From: Adineta steineri
Taxonomy: Eukaryota > Rotifera > Eurotatoria > Adinetida > Adinetidae
Length of the DNA stretch: 64,000 nt
NCBI GenBank assembly: GCA_905250115.1
Contig: CAJNOI010000218.1
Location: forward strand, 35,107-99,106
Direction: 5' to 3'
Shown here: positions 33,506-45,142 of the stretch, piece after piece
How the letters are laid out: each line of letters starts with the position of its first letter
Position numbering within the stretch: position 1 is the stretch's first letter
Notes under the pieces: generated by a model
Told to the model about the DNA's origin: nothing
Seen by the model: only the letters and a program-made list of their open reading frames with translations
Database searches by the model: none
Made by a program: the position numbers and the translations under genes

Positions 33506-35275
33506 ATGAGAAATGAAGTCATATATTCATTAGAAAATACAAAAACAAGATGATGAATCATAGGCTTTCGTCAGTTTTATCAGATTACTCCTCAGAGAGC
33601 ATACGAAGAGCTTTATTATAGCATAATTAATTGCACTAAATTTATAGTTTATTTCAAATAATATACCATAACAATTATTTTGTTCTCTATCATTATTTAA
33701 CTTATCAACAGATAAAATCAAGACAATTATTCATTTAAAATAGATGCTATTTAGTTTTAATATTTTAAATAAATCGAAATAATTGTAACATGCAAACATG
33801 ACTCATTAAAACAATCGTTCCTCCTTTTAATTGTCGCCACCATAGAATAAATCAATGCGTGTTCGTTCGTATCTCTTTTTATTTTATGACATCATTATTT
33901 TGTCTTATATGATATTCAATTGTTTGGCTATAAGGAAACGAAATTTATATAATATTTAAGAGTAAAATGAATTGTTTTACCAATTAATAAACACACCCAT
34001 ACTCTTATCTGAGAAAAATAAATACTTTTAATAAATTTGTGACTTTTTTGTATTTATATGTGTCACAATAAGAACTGATTCATAAATATTATTTTTTTAG
34101 AAAAAAACATTGTTCGAATACGAATGTAAACGATGATGATAAATATGCATTCACACATAATTACATTCCTAGATACATATATCAGGATATGGCCTTAAGT
34201 TGTTTATGTTAATGATAGATCTGATAAGTCTTAAGAAATAAATTCTAATTATTTTCTATATTAAAAAATGTTGTGCTCAAAAACTCATTTTTTTATTACT
34301 TCTTCTAATTCGAATAGTTATTTAGAAAACTAATACTAATTGTCCTAATTTTTTTATAACAATTATGGTGAACTTTTATCCTAAAAACAACGCATTTTTG
34401 ATCCATTAATATTCTTTCTATACGTAGAATAATAGTATTTATCAAAAGAAAAGTGATATTAAAATCTGCAATTGCTTATTAAATACAATAAATTTCGAAA
34501 GTTCATTGAAAACAAAAATTTGCTAAATATTAACGTACTATTAGGTAGCAACCATAGAATAAATCGAAATGAGTAATAGAAAAAGTTACTCAAGTGCGTT
34601 AATGCAAAGAATAAATAAATATGCACAAGAATAGTGAGTCAACATACGAAAAATACTAACATATAAAGTATGATTGCAAATCGTATCCTTATTTTTTTTT
34701 CTTATGTAGAAAGAGAACAGACTTGAATATACCTTATTTCTAACAATGAATATTTGACGTTAGACACAGATGCGTCCTATCAAAGCAGATCAAAAAGACA
34801 TCCGATTAATATATGTATAGAAAAAAAAGAATGGACTGAATATCAGTTTTATTTTATCATGATTTTTTTTTCTTTTATGATTAATAATTATACATGTAAA
34901 TAGACGAAAAATATTGCTACATATTCATTACATGAAACGAATATTAACAAGTAAGTACGATGAGAAATTTTAAGCGTGACATCGTATATTTTTATAATAG
35001 GTTTCATGCGATGAAAATTTGTAGGTAATAATTTTCGTTAGAACTTACTTTATATCTTAGTCTATGATGTTTCATAAGTCGATTAATACACCGTTGCATC
35101 TTAGAGATAGATGACTGTTACATTATCTGAAAGAGACGACGCACAGGATTATCCATATGTAAAAATATTTCCGATTGACTGTAAAATAGTTGAAACTTAA
35201 TTAATCAAGACATGTTTTTATATCACTGTTCTCATTTAGGAACAAAGACTCTACTACGCAATTAGATATAGAAAG
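33506..35275. other. Long intergenic stretch, no gene seen
   Basis: About 1.8 kb of AT-rich sequence with frequent stops in all frames. The words ACCATAGAATAAATC occur twice (about 33839 and 34549), a possible decayed repeat pair. The last 200 bases are presumably the promoter of the gene at 35276. Confidence 0.5.
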
Positions 35276-36160
35276 ATGTTGTTCTTATTATCTACTACCA
35301 TCTGCATTCTTATATGTACCTTTAGTAGTCTGAATGGGCAGCCTACTGATATCGATAATAGCATAATAAATTTTTTGACTTACAATGAATATGAAGTTAT
35401 ATCGTCAGTCTATTTTCTCTATAAAGTCAATCACACAGACTTGCAAAGTTACATCGATCCACGATTTACGCTTGCACAATTCAAAAATCAATCCTACATT
35501 GTTATGTCAGTTCAGAATATGTCAGCATATTATGACGGTGCAGGAACGGATCGATCAATTACATTTAACTATCTTCAGTGTGTTTTAATTTATACAATCG
35601 TCGAATACAACAATACATTAGGAAGGGAAATCTTAGCAACTGCTTTTAACTTTACATCATCTGCTATCGCTGGTAATCTCTATCAGGCACCTCCTTACGG
35701 AAGCCGTCTAATGAATCTAGGAAGTATCATTTTTTCAGCTAACAATCAAACAGGTGAATATCACTTTTCTTCAAGCACAACTACCTTGACAAGTCCGCTT
35801 GAAGCTAAAATCGATGTAACAGTCAACTTTAATAACAAAAATCAAGAACATTTGAATTACAATGACCAGAATGAGCTCGTCGGCTTCTTTCTTAGTGACG
35901 CAAATAATCAACATGCAATTCAATCACGTTATCAGAAAAACTATGGAAGTATTTTTGACGGACCTGTTTTACAAGGCTCTATTATTGATCTCGAATACAC
36001 CCAGGTTACTAATTGTGTTGGATATTGTGTAAACTCAAATTATATTGAAAATTTGATCGGAAATATCCAGGGTTTAGACGAAAATGATCCAGCTGCTTGT
36101 TTTTATGTTCCCTACACTCACTTCTTTAATGAACCCGCTTTGTCAAACGATTCTGACTAG
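35276..36160 (+). CDS. Secreted protein of unknown function
   Basis: An intronless 294-residue protein with a clear signal peptide (MLFLLSTTICILICTFSSLNG). The mature part has many N-glycosylation sequons (NHT, NQS, NMS, NNT, NFT, NQT) and few cysteines, two of them in CVGYCV near residue 245. There are no membrane segments after the signal. I do not recognise a domain; the alternation of hydrophobic and polar residues suggests a beta-rich fold. A function cannot be given. Confidence 0.75.
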   Translation: MLFLLSTTICILICTFSSLNGQPTDIDNSIINFLTYNEYEVISSVYFLYKVNHTDLQSYIDPRFTLAQFKNQSYIVMSVQNMSAYYDGAGTDRSITFNYLQCVLIYTIVEYNNTLGREILATAFNFTSSAIAGNLYQAPPYGSRLMNLGSIIFSANNQTGEYHFSSSTTTLTSPLEAKIDVTVNFNNKNQEHLNYNDQNELVGFFLSDANNQHAIQSRYQKNYGSIFDGPVLQGSIIDLEYTQVTNCVGYCVNSNYIENLIGNIQGLDENDPAACFYVPYTHFFNEPALSNDSD

Positions 36161-36386
36161 GTGTAACAATACACAATTTGGGCAAGCATTAACTTAAAGA
36201 TTATCTACATTTATGAATAATTTTCACTTTATTCCCTTTTCTGTAACTTTTCTTTATTCACGCATTATTCTTAACATTCACTATTATTAATCTACTATAT
36301 TTTTACTTCTAAATAAAAGGCTTCATGTGGTTCCATAATCTAAATTCTCGTTTATTTCTAGCGTTTTTGAATATAATAGTCTTAGC

Positions 36387-36475
36387 CAAGAGTGTGGGTT
36401 TAATACACGGTCAATGAAGATACTCTCACCTACAACCTAAACCTCCTCCGAACCCACACCCACCACCCCTCAAGT
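36387..36475. repeat. Telomere-like inverted repeat, copy 13
   Basis: The left arm is CAAGAGTGTGGGTTTAATAC and the right arm is AACCCACACCCACCACCCCT followed by CAAG. The internal 60 bases (36397-36456) match copy 12 with about two differences. It sits about 230 bases after the stop of the secreted orphan and 220 before the next gene. Confidence 0.85.
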
Positions 36476-36697
36476 TGACTCAATGCAGAGAGACGTATGC
36501 GCTGCTTTTCAATAATAGCGTTGCATTCTTATGACAACAAAGAAAATCCAGGACAATTTATTCAACCTTTGTCAGTATGATGCGACGATATTCGATCGAT
36601 CGTTGATATTTATTGAAAAGGTAACAAGGATTATCTTTGTAAATGATATAAAACGAATCTATTCAAAAAAACAAAACATTCGTATTTTACTTTCACT

Positions 36698-37675
36698 ATG
36701 ACATCGTTGACACAAACATTGACTATCTCCCCTGGTATCAATTATGAATTTGTTCATGTACCATATACATCAAATCAGACAAGCACCATTCTCTTCTTAC
36801 ATGGATTTCCTTCATCTCTGCATAGTTGGCGACATCAAATCAAGCATTTTAATCAGCTTGGCTATGGTTGTTTAGCGCCTAATCTCATGGGATATGGCAA
36901 AACCTATTCACCTTCAGACTTTCAAGAATATCAAACAAAGCAGATGGTTCTTCACCTCGTTACTCTTCTTTCTTACTTGACAATCAACACACCTGTTATT
37001 GTTGTTGGTCATGATTTTGGTACAATACTTGCTTCTCGATTTGCTCTCTATTACCCAGAACGTGTTCAAGCATTGATTCTTCTCAGTATCGGGTATAACC
37101 CACCCGGTATAGTCGATATCGATAGAACCATTAACAATGCGAAAGAGGCGGTTGGCTACGATATTTATGGATATTGGAAATTTTTTGGTTTTGATGACGA
37201 TGCTGCCCAACTCATTGAGAAAAATGTCAATAGCTTTCTCGATATCTGCTTTCCACCATCCGAAGATGCTTTAGCATTATGGCGTTCAGATTTTACACCG
37301 ACAGGTAAACTGAAAGAATGGTTACAGAACAGAAAATCATTGTCTCGTCGTGCAAGTTATTTAACAGACAGTGACTACAACGTCTATCTCGGCTATGTAT
37401 TAGAAGGTATGAAGGGAAAGTTAAACTGGTACAAAGCACAATTCAACAACGTCAATGCAGAAGATGAGAAGAATTTAGATTCAAATATACAGATGCCCAC
37501 TCTCTTTATTCCTGGATTGAGAGATGCTGTTGGCATTCCTGCTCTATATGCAGCTCAAAAACAATATATCGAAGATTTGACAGTGATTGAATTAGATGCT
37601 ACTCATTGGATCATGGAAGAGAAATTTCAAGAAGTAAACCAAAATATTGAAGAATGGATAAAAAAACGATTTTGA
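36698..37675 (+). CDS. Epoxide-hydrolase-like alpha/beta hydrolase
   Basis: A single exon of 325 residues. HGFPSS near residue 31 is the HGxP oxyanion motif, WRHQI follows, and VVGHDFGT near residue 106 is the nucleophile elbow with Asp, as in soluble epoxide hydrolases and haloalkane dehalogenases. A cap domain rich in Trp/Tyr lies about residues 140-230 and ends with YVLEGMKGKLNWYK, which supplies a plausible lid Tyr. DATHWIMEEK near residue 305 holds the catalytic His. There is no signal peptide, so it is cytosolic or peroxisomal. The likely reaction is hydrolysis of epoxides to diols. Intronless structure amid intron-rich genes leaves horizontal acquisition open. A TATA-like sequence precedes the start (about 36648). 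Other D-nucleophile alpha/beta hydrolases cannot be excluded. Confidence 0.85.
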   Translation: MTSLTQTLTISPGINYEFVHVPYTSNQTSTILFLHGFPSSLHSWRHQIKHFNQLGYGCLAPNLMGYGKTYSPSDFQEYQTKQMVLHLVTLLSYLTINTPVIVVGHDFGTILASRFALYYPERVQALILLSIGYNPPGIVDIDRTINNAKEAVGYDIYGYWKFFGFDDDAAQLIEKNVNSFLDICFPPSEDALALWRSDFTPTGKLKEWLQNRKSLSRRASYLTDSDYNVYLGYVLEGMKGKLNWYKAQFNNVNAEDEKNLDSNIQMPTLFIPGLRDAVGIPALYAAQKQYIEDLTVIELDATHWIMEEKFQEVNQNIEEWIKKRF

Positions 37676-37752
37676 TTGTATTTCTTTTTTATTGATCAGA
37701 CATAAAATATAGTTGTACTAGTTGACGAAGAAAATAAAGAAAAGATCAAACC

Positions 37753-37800
37753 ATCTTGAGGGTGAGTGGATGTGAATAGAAATTGTAGACACCCACACCC
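37753..37800. repeat. Telomere-like inverted repeat, copy 14
   Basis: The left arm is ATCTTGAGGGTGAGTGGATG and the right arm is AGACACCCACACCC. It begins about 80 bases after the hydrolase stop codon. Confidence 0.75.
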
Positions 37801-38140
37801 ATATATTCTAGATTCTGCTGAGATTGTTGTTATCGTATGAAAATCTAATCAAGTACAAAAGTATTCTCCTATGCTCTTATGTACAGTGAAACCTTATGCG
37901 TTCTATGATTCATTTCTTTTTCAATGCATCCATCTATAATACGTATTATGTTTAAAGTACATGTATATATATCATAACTCACTATTTCGAAGTGTAGCTT
38001 TAAGGTATGATCAAATAAACATAGTTTTTGTATTCATATTCAATGATTAATATTTTTTGTCATGAATTCAAATAAATAATATTGGTGTATATATATAACA
38101 GAATTTTAGGCAATTTTCATTTTAAAAGAAAATCATATAC
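37801..38140. other. Intergenic, promoter region of membrane-protein gene
   Basis: AT-rich with several TATA-like runs (TATATATATAAC just before the start of the next gene, near 38089). No coding sequence. Confidence 0.45.
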
Positions 38141-40861
38141 ATGATTAACATATTCGTTGTAATTCTACTTATTTTTATTCCATTGACTATTGAAGATACT
38201 GTTTTGGATCGATATGATTATGATGCATATGGAACACGTTTAGCTAGTAATGATTATTTTGTTGTTCTTGCTCAAAATGATCTTAATCGTTATTCAGTTA
38301 TCATGACTCCTTTTGGAGCAGAATATTCCTGTAATTATGGATATAATTATATCGATGATTTTGTAATGAATGTAGCCGTTGGTCGACATCAAAATTCTAC
38401 ACAAATGTCATTTGTTTATTTACGTACAAATTCTTCCACAGGTGCCAATCAAATATTGGGTCTATTTACTTTTCCACAAATCGATAATACAAATGATTCA
38501 GCAGGTCAATGTGATAAAAGATTATCAAACGATCAAGGTGAATATGACGTAAAAGTTTGGAATAATACACTCTCGGAAATGTCGACTCTTCAAATGGATC
38601 TTCAAGGAAAGTATGCCTATGGTTTTCTTTCAAATGGTATTTTTATATTTGATATTGAAAATAAATATGTTCAAGATATAACATGGGAAGAAATTTTACC
38701 ATCAATCTATTTTGAACCACATGCATTAGATATTAGTGAAACAAATGATAGAATTCAAATAGCTCTTGTCGTTGGTTATTATCAATCTGATGTCAACAAA
38801 GTACTACCTATTCTTTATCTTGTTCAGTTAAATCCTCCATTAAATATGATTGTTATCACAAATTATACTTTTTCTACTCAAAATATTCAATTTATTCGTG
38901 CAAATTTTGCTTTTACCTATCAATTTAATTATGTTATGTCTATTTCAATACATGATTCAACTCAACAAGTTCTTATTGGTATACCACAATCGGCTACGAC
39001 ATATCTTTTCTCATTCAATAGTACAGATCTAATACTAATTAAAACTTTCAATCAACCAGCACGTTCAACAAGTTGGATTGATAATGATGGTACACAAGCT
39101 GCTTTACTTCTAGCTAATGTTCCTACACTTCCTTGGGCACAATCTCAAGTACGATTAATTGATACAACTTCGGGTAGTGTTATTTCAGCATTTCCTAATA
39201 ATCAACAAACATTCGATCAATGGACAGATACACCTCCAGTATTCATTCGATTAGCTACAACACACGATAATGAACTAATGGTACAGACTACTGATGGAAC
39301 TGTACTCTTGATTTCTTCAGCCGATGCAGGTTATTTTTCAAGATCACATGATATTTATAGTCCAAGTTATATTCCTGAAGTTTGTCCATTAGGTACTTAT
39401 AAAAGTATTTCAGGTCCAACACCATGTATCGTGTGTCCAGCAAACACAAAGAGTAATAATAATGGATTATTGCCAACTATTCAATGTCTTCCCTGTTTGA
39501 ATGATTCTTTTTGTCCTCTTGGTTCAGTCAATGATGTTAATATATCGAGTATTATTGATTTAAGTCAAGCTTATGCTTATCTTTCATCACCATCAAGTAC
39601 ATCATTTGATGATATTCTTATTGAGAATATATTTAGTATGCAAACAACACCAATTCGATGTGTTTTAATTTCACCTTTTTTCTGGTCATTAATAACATTA
39701 TCTATTTCGTTTGTTATTCTTATTATCATGGCTAGTTTTTATTATTCACCAGGTAAAAAGAAACATTTTCAACGTCTTGAATATATTTTTCGTCAAACTG
39801 ATCTTATTGGAAATGGTGAATTATGGTTTGGTGGTCTTGTATCATTTGCTGTTATGGTTCTTATTATCTTTAGTTTTTGGTTTGGTTCAGTTTTTCTTAA
39901 ACTCTATCCAGCAGAAACATCAGATAATGCTTATTTTGCTTGTGATTCATCATTAAGAAATGCTCAATTTAGTTCAGGTTTACAATTATTAACGACAATT
40001 AAATCTGACGATGAACAACCTATTTTTGATATGCTCGATTCACAAAATTTTACTTTAGAAATCAATTTTGTTCAAACAGGTTTTACATGTAACGATGTTT
40101 TTGCTCAGAACAATTTTGGCTCCTATGCTGTTTCTTTTTCTTTGACAAACTGTATATTACAACCGGATAATGCTACACTTTCTGTATCTATTAGTATGCC
40201 TTATCATTTAATGAATATTCAATTGAATTTAACAGGTATTATTTTATTTTTTAAAATTAAAAAAAATTAATATTTCAATGTTTTTCTTTGCCTAGGACAA
40301 TCTTATATTGGTGGTGTTTACATATGTCTAATGGGCGATAATTCTACAAGTAATAATTCATTATATACAGTTCAACAATTGAAATTTTGTCAATTATTTT
40401 CAACAGATAATCAAACTATTAGTCAAAATACTGAAATTTCTTTTATTTTAACTAAAACGATTAATATAACAGATACATTGGATTATAATAGTGCATCACT
40501 TTATAGCGGAATATGGATTCCAACATCTACTTATGCATTACTTAGTGATTTTCTTGCTTATAATCAACAAGGTGATTATATTCGTTATTTAGGTACACAA
40601 CATACATTGACAATAATATTTAGTGAAACACAGTTTTATGTCGTCAATGAACAACAACCAATTGTACGACGAAATGAAATGATATTTCATGGTGTACTCT
40701 TTACGACAACTATACTTGGTTTATTTGCTTTGGGTTTTCTCGTTTTAAAACTTACTTTAATCACAGCATTAAAATGGATTATTAACAGAATCATTCAACG
40801 ACCACCATGTTGCAGAAAGAAAATAATAGAAGAACCTACAGAAAATCAAACTATACTTTGA
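38141..40861 (+). CDS. Large membrane protein with cysteine-rich module
   Basis: Two exons, 38141-40235 and 40296-40861, give 886 residues. It starts with a signal peptide (MINIFVVILLIFIPLTIEDT). An extracellular domain of about 400 residues follows, with regular beta-strand-like blocks that may form a propeller. Then comes a short cysteine-rich segment resembling GCC2/GCC3 (ephrin-receptor-like) repeats: CPLGTYKSISGPTPCIVCPA and CLPCLNDSFCPLGS at about 425-460. Membrane helices lie near residues 506-534 and 563-587 and a third near 830-853, followed by a basic tail with PPCCRKK. Extracellular loops carry many N-glycosylation sites. No known family is recognised; a lineage-specific surface protein is likely. 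Confidence 0.75.
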
Positions 40862-40933
40862 ATTAATTTTTTATTAAAAAGAAAATAAATTCATATGTCA
40901 TTTATGTGTTATTTATTTCACAACAGAAAAAGT

Positions 40934-41175
40934 CGGTGTGAGCGAGTGTGGTGGTCGTGAAACAGAGATAGTAATCTTGAGGGTGTGGATGCCACTTGAT
41001 CATGATTCTTACTTATGGACGACTAGTATACGCCGTGAGAGCCTCATGTATCAATAGGATACGTCACAGTTAATCGCAAAAATCCTAATATTTGAGAGTA
41101 TGGGGTGGACGTAGATATGGTTGAAGAAGAAGCATCCGCACCCACACACTTACACGCACACCCACACCCTCAAGA
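40934..41175. repeat. Telomere-like inverted repeats, composite copy 15
   Basis: Two G-rich left arms (GGTGTGAGCGAGTGTGGTGG at 40935 and ATCTTGAGGGTGTGGATG at 40973) precede an inner element (41092-41175) that has GAGAGTATGGGGTGG on the left and CACACGCACACC-type units ending CACACCCTCAAGATAT on the right. It looks like a nested or duplicated element. It lies between convergent genes, 70 bases after one stop and 50 before the other. Confidence 0.75.
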
Positions 41176-41224
41176 TATAACAAATAATTTAGAGTATATT
41201 TTATACTCGGACTTGCTCAGTCCC

Positions 41225-42214
41225 TCAAATGGATGGAGCTAGTCTTATATTATAAAGACTTGCCATAACCTGTTCATATGCGCCGCCTATGAAGGTCGGA
41301 TCAATCCATATAGCATCACTGTCTTTAATGCGAGTAACAATAAGTTTTTGTGGATGACGAAAGTTATCACTGTTGAAAACCAATCGCTTTGGTACTAATC
41401 GCACGCATTTCGGGCAAACAGAATAAATAGATGGCTTATATTCTATAATGACTGTGTCGTTCCCATTAATTCGATGTGGTGGAGTACTTAAATAGATTTC
41501 AATTGTAGCACTTTCATTTACTTTCAATTCCAAAGTTGTTGCATTTAATACGACACCTAGAGCAAGATCGTAGCACTTGTATGCCCAATCCAGAGGAATT
41601 GGTTCGAATAATTTTTCATCTGGTTTACCAATTGATAACACCTTGTACTCTGTTTGTATCCTTTCTTGAAAGTTGTCAATGCGAACTGTTTTCAATGGTA
41701 TATCTGTATTTTTTGTAAAGTAGATTTCTTCACATGGATAACGTTCTCCACTACTAATCGAACATTTTTCATCTGAATACCAATAATCTTCTAATACTGA
41801 CTCATCATCCGAATGGATCATTTTGTAATTAAATTTTATATAATTCTCAATTCTGACTGAACTGCTGTTATGATACCAGTGATCAGGAAAATACTTATCA
41901 TAGAATATACCATACTTCCAAAATGTTCCGTACACACAGTTGACCAGTGGTGGATAGGTCGCAATCAGTTGCACGTAATATTTTGATTGAGGTGAATCAG
42001 GAATTGGAAAAGGAAAATTCTTCATCAAATATGTATAATCACCTTGTCCGTGATCGAACAGTCTGTAAGCTCGTTGATTAACTTCGTCGATTGCGAATGT
42101 CATTGGACCCCATCTATCCATAAAGGTGAATGTAATTTGTGATGGAAAATAGGGCTGAACACATTGAGTAACATAAGCATTGAGAAGAAATAATAATGGT
42201 ACTATCGTGATCAT
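41225..42214 (-). CDS. Secreted protein of unknown function with C-terminal beta domain
   Basis: An intronless 329-residue protein with a signal peptide (MITIVPLLFLLNAYVTQCVQ). The N-terminal 200 residues are aromatic-rich with paired cysteines and N-glycosylation sites. The last about 110 residues (VNESATIEIYLSTPP, then RLVFNSDNFRHPQKLIVTRI) resemble the beta-sandwich modules of secreted adhesins that end in the pattern LxFxxxNWxxPQxVxVT. I cannot assign a function. Confidence 0.75.
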   Translation of the reverse strand: MITIVPLLFLLNAYVTQCVQPYFPSQITFTFMDRWGPMTFAIDEVNQRAYRLFDHGQGDYTYLMKNFPFPIPDSPQSKYYVQLIATYPPLVNCVYGTFWKYGIFYDKYFPDHWYHNSSSVRIENYIKFNYKMIHSDDESVLEDYWYSDEKCSISSGERYPCEEIYFTKNTDIPLKTVRIDNFQERIQTEYKVLSIGKPDEKLFEPIPLDWAYKCYDLALGVVLNATTLELKVNESATIEIYLSTPPHRINGNDTVIIEYKPSIYSVCPKCVRLVPKRLVFNSDNFRHPQKLIVTRIKDSDAIWIDPTFIGGAYEQVMASLYNIRLAPSI

Positions 42215-42662
42215 CCTACTGCAGAGAAATTAGTGATTACAAATATATATTTGTTAGTTGGATTGTTTTCGATAAGAGAGAAATATAGCATTTATATTGA
42301 TTGTGATGAGAATACATCGCGTCTGTTGACATATGTTGATTTTCTCATAATATCAATATCTTAGTGAAGAATATTTTAGAAAAAAATATGATCATTGAAT
42401 TTAAATTAAAATGGTATAAATTTAATCTAATTTTATCAATTTATTTAGAGCAAATTGGGTAAAACGTCGTATTTTCATTGATTCTTTTTGAATTAGAACC
42501 ATCGTAATGGTAAACACTATTGAGCAATCAGCAAACAAAAGAGTTTTACAATATGAAGAAAAGATAGATACAAATAAAAATTAAGATCAATATAGACTAC
42601 TACTGAATAAAATCGAAAGCAGAAATAAATGATAATGTTTTTTAATAAGTGCACATTCATAT
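42215..42662. other. Intergenic, no gene seen
   Basis: Tandemly oriented reverse-strand genes lie on both sides: promoter of the secreted protein gene near 42215 and 3' flank of the Ig gene near 42600. It is AT-rich, and no motif is recognised beyond A/T runs. Confidence 0.45.
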
Positions 42663-45142
42663 TTATTTACGAACATTTCTTCTTTTTCTTTGTCTACCAC
42701 GAATATTAATCGTTGCATAAGCATGATGTGGTTCAGTTTGTCCTGATACATCAACTTTACATTGAAAATACATTTGTTCACTACGTGTATCAGCAGTTGG
42801 TGCGATCATAACGGTATTTCCTTGTTGCTAATAAACAAAACAAAAGAAAATAGTCATATCAATGAATTTCAATTATTATTACATACCTGAGCATAATCAG
42901 GAAGACGTGTATCATGTGCATATTTACCCCATGTTACTCTATATTGTTGAGTACCTTTAACATGACATGTAACAATTGCTCTTTCACCAAATCCAATGGT
43001 TATTTCACTTGGTTCAACAGTTACTTCAACAGGTTCTTGTTGTTGCGGATATCGTTCTGTAACGTGTTGCTGATATCGTTCTGTAACATATTGTTGTTGT
43101 CGTTCTGGAACATATTGCTGATGTCGTTCTGGTACATGTTGATGATGATGTCGTGATTCAACATTAACACGTAACTCTTGTTGAACTTCACCATGTGAAT
43201 TGCGTACCGTAATCTGATAAGTACCAACCGAATCAGATGTAGCATAATGAAGAATAAGACGATTTGGTTCAACTGTAAAGGCTGATGAAAGCGGCTGATA
43301 GCCTTGATCAGTATATTTTTTCCAAATAATTTCAATTGGTTCATATGACTACGAGTAAAGAAATTTATTTATTTTTCGTTTATATTCTACATACAGTAAT
43401 TGTATATTGAATAATCATACGTTGACCTTCGACTAAATTTATTGTCTTTGGATAAATATTTATTTTTGGTAGACCACATAGAAGAAAAGAAAAGAAAAGA
43501 AATTGAAGTTTAAATTTTATTCTAAAACTTACTACTAGGTGTTTGATATGTTTGTCTATGTTGTACATTAATTTCATATTGAATATTAATAGATGTACCA
43601 TCAACTTTATATAATTCACAATTATAAGTTCCCGACTGATCAGAACGTGCATTACTGATTTGTAAATTATTACCACTTTGATAAATACCCGATGGAAGTC
43701 CTTCACTATTACTACGTGTCCAACGAGCATGATAATATCCAGCTGGAGGTTCAATTAATTGACTTGCACCTTCATCAATTGATAATGGACTTGATGGACT
43801 AAAGACGGGATGAACATCATGACTAGGTTCGGCTTAAAGAGATATAATTTCAATAGAATATTTTTTCTTTATTTAATTAGAATTAATTACTTGAAAATGT
43901 AAGAATACTATTTGCATCTGTATAGCCACTATCAGGAATTGAACAACGATAATGTCCTAAATAAGGTTTTGTAATAGGACGAATATGAAGAGTTTTTCCA
44001 CGTGGAAACAATGGTTGTTCATCATGAAGAAGCTAACAGCAAATATTTTAAAGACATGCTTCAATTAGAATCAACACATACTCGATTATTAAAATACCAT
44101 TGAATTTTTCCTGCATCATCTGGTTCTGCACCTGTACATTGAATTTCAACATAATCATTATCAGCCATATCCGGTGCAACAATAACTAAATTTTGTGAAC
44201 CAGAACTTGGTTGTCGATAATAATTATGATCTTCTTGCATCGTAAGAATACTTGTATCACTATTTCCATCTGCAGTTTGTGCCATACATGTATATTTACC
44301 AATTTTACTTCGATCATCAATTCTAATACTTGATCTTAATTGTATTTCTGACGCTGTGATGTGTTTATCATTTGTCTCAGTAAGAGCATAGCGCTACAAT
44401 GATTAAAAAAAACGTGAAACGATGTTATTATTAAATAATTTTACTCGTTCTGGTTCTTCTTGAATCCAATAAATAGCTGTGTCTGCATCACCACCATAAA
44501 CACTACAAATAAGTTCATAAGTTTGTCCATATTGTACTTGGAGTGTTGTAGGACTGATAACAACTTGAAGATTAACTCGACCGGCAGTTGTTAATTGAAT
44601 TGGTGTTTGTGTTGTGACTTGTTCTATTCAATAAAATAAATATTTATATCTATGATCTATAATATTCTATCACTTGCCTTCAGTAATATAGGATTGAGTT
44701 GCATTTTCTAAATTAGATTTAAAAAAATGTATTCAATACTTAAAATCTGAATTGTAATATCAATACCTATATCTATCACTGTTGATGTATCATTTTCAGT
44801 TGTGATATGAATCGATGCAATTGTTGTTATTTCTATATCAGTAATGGTTGTCAAATTTGTATCGATAGTAGAAGATTCAACAGTTGTTATTTGATCGGAT
44901 GTACCATTCTCACTTGTTGTTGTTGCTTCAATAATGGTAGTTATATTTTCTGCTTCAATACTAAGAACATTTTTTCATTTAGCTACTGTATAGAAATAAG
45001 GATAATCATACCTAGTGAAATTTGTAGAATTATCCGAATCAGTGCTATCAGTAGATGTTGTGAGCGGATTTGCTAAGATTCTGTGTAAATTAATCAGATT
45101 GAACAGAAATACGAGAGATATACACAATGCAATTTTCATCAT
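42663..45142 (-). CDS. Multi-immunoglobulin-domain secreted protein
   Basis: Ten reverse-strand exons: 45012-45142, 44767-44960, 44678-44707, 44445-44623, 44082-44393, 43891-44032, 43533-43832, 43395-43474, 42887-43348 and 42663-42827. They join to 664 residues in frame. Layout: signal peptide (KIALCISLVFLFNLI), a Thr/Ser-rich mucin-like linker, then about five or six Ig-like domains with the usual Cys...Trp...Tyr-x-Cys pattern (YELICSVYGG with YWIQEE, KIGKYTCMAQ, IQCTGAEPDDAGKIQWYF, GHYRCSIPD, SGTYNCELYK, AIVTCHVKG, YFQCKVDV). Between two Ig domains is a repetitive linker, HVPERHQQYVPERQQQYVTE. It ends in basic RQRKRRNVRK. It resembles perlecan-type Ig arrays without a membrane helix, so an extracellular-matrix role is inferred. 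The intron after exon 3 uses a GC donor, and the acceptor before exon 8 reads TG rather than AG. Confidence 0.8.
43040..43152. repeat. Coding minisatellite in Ig gene
   Basis: About four to five 27-base units (reverse-strand peptide H/Y-V-P/T-E-R-x-Q-Q-Y/H) form a flexible Gln/Glu/Arg-rich linker between two Ig domains. Units differ by a few substitutions and stay in frame. Confidence 0.75.
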
